A stretch of 9,621 nucleotides of DNA from Campylobacteraceae bacterium (GTDB lineage Bacteria; Campylobacterota; Campylobacteria; Campylobacterales; Sulfurovaceae): contig JALVQH010000296.1 of the NCBI GenBank assembly GCA_027031505.1, positions 187-9,807 of the forward strand, given 5' to 3'. The notes beneath the pieces were generated by a model. The model made no database searches. It was not told the DNA's origin and saw only the letters and a program-made list of their open reading frames with translations. Made by a program: the position numbers and the translations under genes. Shown here piece by piece: positions 1 through 4,499 of this stretch; within the stretch, counting starts at the first letter, position 1; each line of letters opens with the position of its first letter.

Positions 1-225
1 CAGGAGCTCAAAACCGCCTCTTCATTGGTCGAGGCTCCCAACATCGATACAAAGCCCGATATAGAAAAACTCAAAAAAATATTTGATGAGAGTGATGATA
101 CCAAAACACGCAATGCAAAAATAGTGCAAGCCTGCCAACAAGGCTACTCTCAGCACATGATTGCTAAAGTACTGGGCATATCACAACCGGCGGTACATGG
201 TGTGATCAGAAGGAGCAGGAGATGA
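1..225 (+). CDS. C-terminal end of a helix-turn-helix protein (partial at window edge)
   Basis: The reading frame is open from base 1, so the gene begins outside the window and only its last 74 residues are visible. After a charged stretch (KPDIEKLKKIFDES) comes a short helix-turn-helix of the resolvase/Trp-repressor type: a conserved GYSQ turn, then IAKVLGISQPAVHGVI, ending in a basic RRSRR tail. Such C-terminal modules of the form 'GY(S/T)Q..IA..LG(I/V)S...V' are known at the end of REP-associated Y1 tyrosine transposases (RAYT/IS200-like) in this phylum, and also in phage and plasmid regulators. A RAYT tail is my first guess, but the catalytic part cannot be seen. The stop overlaps the next start (ATGA), which suggests translational coupling and argues somewhat against a stand-alone transposase. 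A TTG at 25 could also be a start for a 66-residue protein, but I see no need for it. Confidence 0.6.
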   Translation, partial: QELKTASSLVEAPNIDTKPDIEKLKKIFDESDDTKTRNAKIVQACQQGYSQHMIAKVLGISQPAVHGVIRRSRR

Positions 226-431
226 GTTATCATTATCACCTGACCCCTTTACCTAGAGTTCTTCCATCAAGACCTGCTTATAAAGCGTTGAGTACTAAAA
301 TAGGTGGTGGGGTAGAAAAAATTGTACAGATACAGAGTAGAAAAATGATCCAAACTGAACTGGATGAATTGGCAGAATGGATCGTGTCCGCAGCGCGCCT
401 ACTCAATAAAGGTAGAGGATTGGCTCAATAA
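222..431 (+). CDS. Small protein of unknown function, 69 residues
   Basis: I do not recognise this protein. It starts with an ATG that overlaps the stop of the preceding gene (ATGA) and has a good ribosome binding site, AGGAG at 211-215, six bases upstream. This arrangement is the best evidence that it is real. The N-terminal third (MSYHYHLTPLPRVLPSRP) is rich in proline, histidine and tyrosine and probably unstructured. The rest is likely helical, with an amphipathic stretch around ELDELAEWIVSAARLLNK. There is no signal peptide or membrane segment. Its stop overlaps the start of the next gene by one base (TAATG), so it is the middle member of a three-gene coupled set. It could be a small phage, plasmid or regulatory protein; nothing in the sequence decides between these. 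Confidence 0.55.
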   Translation: MSYHYHLTPLPRVLPSRPAYKALSTKIGGGVEKIVQIQSRKMIQTELDELAEWIVSAARLLNKGRGLAQ

Positions 432-673
432 TGATTTTGAAGCTCATCGGTTTTTTTGTCTATTCCGTTTTAGTTCTCAATGGAGTATCTTTATGGATTA
501 GGCAAAAAGATTTTGATGTCATTGCATATCTCTTTTATCCTGAATCATATGAGAAAAATTGGTGGTTTGATTTGAGCAACGCTCCTTATTGGCTATCATT
601 TTTTCTGGGTACTGTTTATATTTTTGGTCCAATATGGCTTTATATTTACCAAAAGGAAAAAGGTAAAATCTGA
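431..673 (+). CDS. Small protein with two membrane segments, 80 residues
   Basis: I do not recognise this protein. The start is the ATG overlapping the preceding stop codon (TAATG), with a GAGGA motif at 415-419. Two hydrophobic helices are evident, at about residues 4-22 (LKLIGFFVYSVLVLNGVSL) and about 53-73 (YWLSFFLGTVYIFGPIWLYIY). Between them is an aromatic loop with a WW pair. The C-terminal YQKEKGKI is basic. The positive-inside rule favours a hairpin with the C-terminus in the cytoplasm. The coding sequence is clearly AT-richer than tolB and its codons differ (many TTT, ATA and TAT), which suggests an accessory origin. Possible roles include a small phage membrane protein or a holin-like or immunity protein, but none is supported by a specific motif. 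Confidence 0.55.
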   Translation: MILKLIGFFVYSVLVLNGVSLWIRQKDFDVIAYLFYPESYEKNWWFDLSNAPYWLSFFLGTVYIFGPIWLYIYQKEKGKI

Positions 674-719
674 ATGACCCCCCAATATATTAGCTGACAA
701 CTCTTCAGTTTAAAACAAA

Positions 720-764
720 ATATCAAGATGCAAAAAGAAAAAAATACCAACTATATCTTGATAT
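720..764. repeat. 10-bp perfect inverted repeat, 25-base loop
   Basis: ATATCAAGAT at 720-729 pairs exactly with ATCTTGATAT at 755-764; the loop is A-rich. It lies 47 bases after the last gene of the small-gene cassette. The stem is AT-rich and no T-run follows it on the plus strand, so it is a poor intrinsic terminator. An operator or a recombination/end sequence of a mobile element is equally possible. Confidence 0.45.
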
Positions 765-861
765 CCCCTTAACTAACATTCTCTATTAATAGCAGTTTTC
801 AGACCCCGTTAACACTCCGCTTATCTTCCTGTGGTAGCATACGCTCAAGCAAATCCCACGT

Positions 862-880
862 CTTTATGATAATCATACTA
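862..880. promoter_or_regulatory. Candidate Fur box upstream of tolB
   Basis: Bases 865-877 are a perfect 6-1-6 palindrome, TATGATAATCATA. The 11-base core ATGATAATCAT (866-876) matches the centre of the classical 19-base Fur consensus (GATAATGATAATCATTATC) completely. Over the full 19 bases I count 13 matches. It lies about 30 bases upstream of the proposed tolB -10 element, where a repressor could act. The surrounding sequence is AT-rich and Campylobacterota Fur sites vary, so chance remains possible. Confidence 0.3.
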
Positions 881-908
881 TTTAATATAGATTTCAGCGC
901 GGTGTGGG

Positions 909-914
909 TAAAAT
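909..914 (+). promoter_or_regulatory. Proposed -10 element of the tolB-pal-cpoB operon
   Basis: TAAAAT followed by ACTT lies 27 bases before the tolB ATG. A near-identical TAAAATACCT sits at the same distance before the gene at 4500. No convincing -35 hexamer is visible, as is usual for the main sigma factor in Campylobacterota. A ribosome binding site (GGGAG, 933-937) follows just before the ATG. Confidence 0.4.
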
Positions 915-941
915 ACTTCAAAAACGTTGTCAGGGAGACCT

Positions 942-2177
942 ATGCGCCTGTTGTTGATCATGCTCTTTTCTCTGTTGGGTTTTGCGCAGTTTGATGCGAC
1001 GCTGACGGTGGAAAAGAAGGTCGATCAGCGGGCGCGGGTGGCAGTGGTCGATGGGAGTGTACCAACACCGGCGGCTAAGAAAATGCACGCGATCTTCGTT
1101 GCCGACCTCAAAATCAGTGGGCATTTTCGTCCCGATGAAGCGTATCGCGTGGGGAGCTATGAAGGGAGCATGATCGATCCGGCCTTACGGGTCAACGCCT
1201 ACGTGATCAAGTACACTTTCCAGCAGGAAGCCTCCACCAACACCCTGCTGGTCAAATTGCTCTCGGCAAGCAATTCCAAAACCATAGCCGAGCGGCGCTA
1301 CACCGTCGCCAGTCAGGCGAAATATCCCTTTCTCGTCCACAAAGCGGTTACCGAGATCAATGCGTTGCTGAAATTTCCCGCCATCGACTGGATCAACCGC
1401 TATGTCGTTTTTGCCCGCTATACCGGCCGCAAGCAGAGCGAGATTCTTCTTGCTGATTATACATTTACGTTCACCAGAACCATCATCCGGGGCGGACTCA
1501 ATCTCTTTCCCCATTGGGGCGATCCGGCACAGAAGAGTCTCTACTACACGGCGTACGTTCAGAGCCTGCCGACGTTGTTTCGCCTCAATATTTATACCGG
1601 GGAGCGCCGGAAAGTTACCAGCTCAACCGGGATGATCGTGTGCTCGGATGTCGCGCCGGATGGAAGCAAACTGCTCTTGACAATGGCACCCAACGGGCAG
1701 TCGGATATCTACGAATACGATGTCGCAGCGGCCAAAGCGACCCGTCTGACCACCTTCAGCGGTATCGATGTCAACGGCGTGTATGCCGACGACGGGAAAT
1801 CGATGGTGTTTGTCTCCAACCGCCTCGGATACCCCAATATTTTCAGGCGGGATTTTGGCAGCGGAACGATAACGCAGATCGTTTTTCACGGTAAAAACAA
1901 CAACAGCGTCGATGCGCATGGAGATACGGTAGTGTTCAGTGCCCGGGAGGAGCAGGGAAAATTTAACCTCTATACGGCTCATACAGACGGGAGCAGCGGA
2001 CGCCCTCTGACGAGCAGCGGGGTCAACCAGTTTCCCCGTTTTTCGCCCGACGGCAACACTGTTCTCTATATCAAGCGGAGCAGCGAAGGTAATGCCGTAG
2101 GGTATGTCGGGCTTACAACAAACCAGAGCCTGCTTTTTCCCCTCGGAAACCGAAAAATACAGTCTTTGGACTGGTAA
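942..2177 (+). CDS. tolB: TolB, periplasmic component of the Tol-Pal system
   Basis: TolB is the periplasmic beta-propeller protein that binds Pal and links it to the inner-membrane TolQRA complex, supporting outer-membrane constriction at division. The protein has 411 residues, close to the family length. Residues 1 to about 19 form a signal peptide (MRLLLIMLFSLLGFAQFDA). The N-terminal mixed alpha/beta domain follows to about residue 150. Then comes a propeller with TolB/PD40-type blades, for example APDGSKLLLT, DDGKSMVFVSNRLGYPNIF near residue 290, and FPRFSPDGNTVLYI near 366. I chose the ATG at 942 because it has a GGGAG site just upstream and begins exactly at the signal peptide; a TTG at 927 would add MSGRP in front of it. 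pal follows after 25 bases. tolQ, tolR and tolA, which usually precede tolB, are not immediately upstream. Confidence 0.93.
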   Translation: MRLLLIMLFSLLGFAQFDATLTVEKKVDQRARVAVVDGSVPTPAAKKMHAIFVADLKISGHFRPDEAYRVGSYEGSMIDPALRVNAYVIKYTFQQEASTNTLLVKLLSASNSKTIAERRYTVASQAKYPFLVHKAVTEINALLKFPAIDWINRYVVFARYTGRKQSEILLADYTFTFTRTIIRGGLNLFPHWGDPAQKSLYYTAYVQSLPTLFRLNIYTGERRKVTSSTGMIVCSDVAPDGSKLLLTMAPNGQSDIYEYDVAAAKATRLTTFSGIDVNGVYADDGKSMVFVSNRLGYPNIFRRDFGSGTITQIVFHGKNNNSVDAHGDTVVFSAREEQGKFNLYTAHTDGSSGRPLTSSGVNQFPRFSPDGNTVLYIKRSSEGNAVGYVGLTTNQSLLFPLGNRKIQSLDW

Positions 2178-2202
2178 ACCAAACAAACAACAAAGGAAAC
2201 CC

Positions 2203-2730
2203 ATGAAAAAGCATTTTATGATCCTGATAACTGCAGTAGTAGCCACAATGATTACAAGTGGCTGCACCCAGCAGCGTATCCCTGTTCCGGAAGGACAGCA
2301 GGTCTCATCTCAGCAGGTGGACATCGGAGAAGGGGTTGTCTCAGGTGGTGTAGATACCAACGGAAAGTATACCGGCAGCGACGGGGTGAGCCGCAGCGGG
2401 TTCAAACTGCTTTATTTTGGCTACAACAGCTATCGGCTTGACAGCGAGCAAGTGCAGCGGGTGATGAATGATTTGCCCAGGATCAAGCAGTTGACCCGAA
2501 GCAGTTCTATCCGCATCGAAGGAAATTGTGATGAGTTTGGAACCGATGAGTTCAATTATGCTCTCGGACTCAAACGCGCCAAAGCCGTCAAGGCGCTGCT
2601 GGTGAGCAACGGTATCCCCGCTTCACACATTTCGGTTGTCAGCTACGGAGAGAGCAATCCTGTCTGTCGTGGTCATACAGCGGCCTGCCATGCCAAAAAC
2701 CGTCGTGCCGAGATCAACAAGGTTCGCTGA
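2203..2730 (+). CDS. pal: Pal, peptidoglycan-associated outer-membrane lipoprotein
   Basis: Pal is lipid-anchored in the outer membrane and binds peptidoglycan through its OmpA-like domain; it is the partner of TolB. The protein has 175 residues. The signal peptide ends in MITSGC, with Cys21 as the lipidated residue. The lipobox is slightly unusual, with Thr rather than Leu at -3. After a Gln/Gly-rich linker the OmpA-like domain runs from about residue 66 to the end: LLYFGYNSYRLDS, EGNCDEFGTDEFNYALGLKRA, and NRRAEI near the end. Asp110 and Arg125 sit 15 residues apart, as do the pair that holds diaminopimelate in OmpA-like domains. Cys154 and Cys161 near the C-terminus resemble a pair seen in Campylobacterota Pal proteins. 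The ATG at 2203 has an AAGGAAA ribosome site; earlier in-frame starts lie inside tolB and lack a signal peptide. The stop overlaps the cpoB start. Confidence 0.94.
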   Translation: MKKHFMILITAVVATMITSGCTQQRIPVPEGQQVSSQQVDIGEGVVSGGVDTNGKYTGSDGVSRSGFKLLYFGYNSYRLDSEQVQRVMNDLPRIKQLTRSSSIRIEGNCDEFGTDEFNYALGLKRAKAVKALLVSNGIPASHISVVSYGESNPVCRGHTAACHAKNRRAEINKVR

Positions 2731-3488
2731 TGATGGTTCGTCTTTTGTTATTGTTTCTTTTGAGCGGAGGGGTGTGGGGTGAACCTTTTGTCTACAGCGG
2801 CGGCTCGACAAACAAACAAGTTGCACGCAACAAAACCTCTATTTACAAACTCAAGCAGCAAGTTGCTGAGCTCCGTGAAGAGATCGAGGGGCTGCGCAGT
2901 GTCATCGAAGGACTCAACCGTGCCGTCGGACAACTGCAGCAAAAGCAGTCAGGAGGCGGGAATAAAAAGCTCCTGAATGACCTTGCTGCCCAAGTTGACA
3001 AAATTAACCGAAACTATGTCAGCAAACTGGAGCTTAAACATGCCCTGAAGCGCAACCATTTATCTCCGGGAGCCGTACCCAGAACCAGAATCTCCAGGCC
3101 AAAATCTTCCCCGAAAGCAGCCGGTCTGTCCAGTGCCTCTTCGTCTGCTTTGTACAGTCGGGGTGTGCGCTTGGTCGGAAAAAAACGCTACACAGAAGCC
3201 AAAAAGCGTTTTGACATTCTTGCTGAACGCAAATACAAGCGGGCAGCTACCCATTTCTATCTTGGCGAGATCGCTTATCATACCGGCCGATACACGCAGG
3301 CCATCGATGAGTACAAAGTCAGCGCCGAACTCAATGAAAATGCTGTTTACATGGATCGATTACTTCTGCACACCGGCATTGCCATGGAGAAGAACGGTGA
3401 AAAAGAACAGGCGAAACGGTTTTTTCAAGCCATTGTTGACGGCTATCCCGGAACTGCAAGTGCGCGCATTGCCAGGCAGCATCTCTAA
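2730..3488 (+). CDS. cpoB: CpoB (YbgF)-like Tol-Pal system protein with coiled coil and TPR repeats
   Basis: This is the periplasmic coordinator usually encoded after pal. In E. coli CpoB links the Tol machinery to peptidoglycan synthesis at the septum; the role here is inferred from family and position. The protein has 252 residues: a signal peptide of about 17 residues (MMVRLLLLFLLSGGVWG), a coiled coil from about 30 to 75 (LKQQVAELREEIEGLRSVI), a second weaker helical stretch to about 107, a Ser/Pro/Lys-rich linker, and two to three TPR-type repeats from about 140 to the end (ALYSRGVRLVGKKRYTEAKKRF, then YLGEIAYHTGRYTQAIDEY, then a third containing AMEKNGEKEQAKRFF). The ATG overlaps the pal stop by one base (TGATG), so the two are translationally coupled; a second ATG at 2733 is equally usable. 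Confidence 0.85.
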   Translation: MMVRLLLLFLLSGGVWGEPFVYSGGSTNKQVARNKTSIYKLKQQVAELREEIEGLRSVIEGLNRAVGQLQQKQSGGGNKKLLNDLAAQVDKINRNYVSKLELKHALKRNHLSPGAVPRTRISRPKSSPKAAGLSSASSSALYSRGVRLVGKKRYTEAKKRFDILAERKYKRAATHFYLGEIAYHTGRYTQAIDEYKVSAELNENAVYMDRLLLHTGIAMEKNGEKEQAKRFFQAIVDGYPGTASARIARQHL

Positions 3489-3529
3489 TGCATTCTGCTA
3501 TACCGTCAAGCTTGACTAAAGTTTGGCTG

Positions 3530-3540
3530 GATACAATTGC
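3530..3540 (+). promoter_or_regulatory. Proposed slyD promoter (-10 TACAAT)
   Basis: GATACAATTGC contains TACAAT (3532-3537), 31 bases before the slyD ATG. TTGACT at 3512-3517 resembles a -35 box, but the 14-base spacing is short. The same 11 bases recur upstream of fabD at 7644-7654. An AAAGGAAA ribosome binding site follows at 3556-3563. Confidence 0.4.
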
Positions 3541-3568
3541 GCCAGCATTTATGATAAAGGAAACCATT

Positions 3569-4066
3569 ATGGCCATTCAAGAAAGAGACTGGGTCGTCGG
3601 CATCAAATACGAGCTGCGCGAAAAAGGGGATGATGCCGTTATTGACAGCAATTCGGCGGATGCTCCATTGGAATTCGTCCTCGGCACCGGGATGATCATC
3701 CCCGGTCTCGAAAAAGGGCTCGTCGGCCTCAACGAAGGGGACGAGAAGCAGATCGAGGTGCCCGCCGAAGAAGCCTACGGCGCCTACAACCCCGAAGCGA
3801 TCCAGATGCTCCCCCGTGAGCAGTTTGAGGGGATCGATCTCGAGAAAGGGATGATGCTCTACGGTCAGGATGAGAGTGGACAGACCACCCAGGTGGTGGT
3901 CAAAGACTTCACCGACACCGATGTCACCATCGACTTCAACCATCCGATGGCGGGGAAAGATCTGGTGTTTGATGTGATCGTGACCAGTGAACGGCCGGCG
4001 ACGGCGGATGAGGTGGCGACGGGGGAAGTAGGAGGGCATCAGCACAGCGCGAGTTGCGCCTGCTGA
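3569..4066 (+). CDS. slyD: SlyD-like FKBP-type peptidyl-prolyl cis-trans isomerase
   Basis: This is a cytosolic prolyl isomerase and chaperone, which in other bacteria also binds nickel and helps mature [NiFe] hydrogenase. The protein has 165 residues with no signal peptide. The FKBP domain is split by the insert-in-flap chaperone domain. The first part contains GTGMIIPGLEKGLVGL (about residues 39-54) and VPAEEAYGAYNP (about 64-75). The insert lies at about 75-122. The FKBP domain closes with DFNHPMAGKDLVFDV (122-136), a SlyD hallmark. The tail is short (GGHQHSASCAC) but keeps two His and two Cys that could bind metal, far fewer than in E. coli. I prefer the ATG at 3569, after an AAAGGAAA ribosome site, giving MAIQERDW. 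An in-frame ATG at 3551 would add six residues and overlap that site. It follows cpoB by 80 bases and appears to have its own promoter. Confidence 0.92.
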   Translation: MAIQERDWVVGIKYELREKGDDAVIDSNSADAPLEFVLGTGMIIPGLEKGLVGLNEGDEKQIEVPAEEAYGAYNPEAIQMLPREQFEGIDLEKGMMLYGQDESGQTTQVVVKDFTDTDVTIDFNHPMAGKDLVFDVIVTSERPATADEVATGEVGGHQHSASCAC

Positions 4067-4079
4067 TTTTCGTCCGATA

Positions 4080-4111
4080 GAATGCCACCTTCGCACAAAA
4101 GGTCGGCATTC
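4080..4111 (+). terminator. Hairpin after slyD, possible weak terminator
   Basis: GAATGCCACCTT (4080-4091) pairs with AAGGT-C-GGCATTC (4099-4111): 12 base pairs with one bulged C and a 7-base loop. It begins 13 bases after the slyD stop, the right place for a terminator or an mRNA 3' end stabiliser. No clear T-run follows, so intrinsic termination is uncertain. The loop side carries one copy of the ACCTT(C/T)GCACAAA core repeated further downstream. Confidence 0.45.
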
Positions 4112-4126
4112 CGCTCAGTCATTTGC

Positions 4127-4235
4127 TTTCATGCAAACTCCTTCGCTCCATACCAACCTTTTGCACAAATCTGACATCCTCTCGAACGAAACAACCATTT
4201 AAAATTTTCATTTTTCATTTTTAACTTTTCATTAG
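4127..4235. repeat. Imperfect direct repeat, copy 1
   Basis: This copy begins TTTCATGCAAACT (4127-4139) and continues with ACCTTTTGCACAAAT (4156-4170), CTGACATCCTCTC, ACGAAAC, and a T-rich heptamer tract (ATTTTC, ATTTTTC, ATTTTTA, ACTTTTC at 4204-4230). It matches copy 2 at 4305-4415 in the same order with small differences in length. No gene is evident here on either strand; the 400-base stretch between slyD and the next promoter is filled mainly by these repeats. Confidence 0.65.
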
Positions 4236-4304
4236 CTCTCGGGTTCCGGTCAGTCACGTATCGATACATACGCTCCTTCCCTTCACCCGATACCTTCGAA
4301 CAAA

Positions 4305-4415
4305 TTTCATACAAACTTGAGCATTAGTCCTTTTGTTTTCACCTTTGCACAAATCTGACGTCCTCTCAGACGAAACTTCCGTTTAGATTTTTCATTTTTC
4401 ACTTTTCATTTTTCG
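4305..4415. repeat. Imperfect direct repeat, copy 2, ending in heptamer tandem repeats
   Basis: This copy begins TTTCATACAAACT (4305-4317) and continues with ACCTTTGCACAAAT (4341-4354), CTGACGTCCTCTC and ACGAAAC. It ends in four tandem heptamers (ATTTTTC, ATTTTTC, ACTTTTC, ATTTTTC at 4387-4414). It corresponds to copy 1 about 180 bases upstream. Two further single occurrences of the core lie at 4087-4100 and 4292-4305, so the core ACCTT(C/T)GCACAAAT occurs four times in about 270 bases. Confidence 0.65.
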
Positions 4416-4466
4416 CTTGACAAAGAACCAATACACAAATAAACCAACATCCCAATATCTTTTTGC

Positions 4467-4472
4467 TAAAAT
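4467..4472 (+). promoter_or_regulatory. Proposed -10 element for the zinc-ribbon/propeller gene
   Basis: TAAAAT in the context TTGCTAAAATACCTGCC lies 27 bases before the ATG at 4500. This is a typical Campylobacterota -10 context and nearly matches the one before tolB in sequence and spacing. AGGA (4491-4494) serves as the ribosome binding site. Confidence 0.45.
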
Positions 4473-4499
4473 ACCTGCCATAAAATTAACAGGATTTCC

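Noticed and set aside
927..941. TTG at 927 as the tolB start
   Set aside because: It would place polar residues before the signal peptide and cover the GGGAG ribosome site that serves the ATG at 942.
866..991. Short plus-strand frame starting ATGATAATC and overlapping the tolB start
   Set aside because: It has no ribosome binding site, overlaps the tolB signal peptide in another frame, and resembles no TolA or TonB C-terminus.
1623..2267. Minus-strand open frame of 214 codons
   Set aside because: It is opposite the propeller part of tolB and the pal signal peptide; composition and context indicate a shadow frame.
3506..4096. Minus-strand open frame of 196 codons
   Set aside because: It is opposite slyD; the plus-strand protein is a complete SlyD.
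4129..4314. Minus-strand open frame of 61 codons across the repeat patch
   Set aside because: It is made of the repeat unit and the heptamer tract (giving Lys/Met/Asn/Glu runs), with no ribosome site I trust.
4127..4415. Possible CRISPR array
   Set aside because: Only two imperfect long copies with unequal spacing and internal differences; no regular short repeat and spacer pattern.
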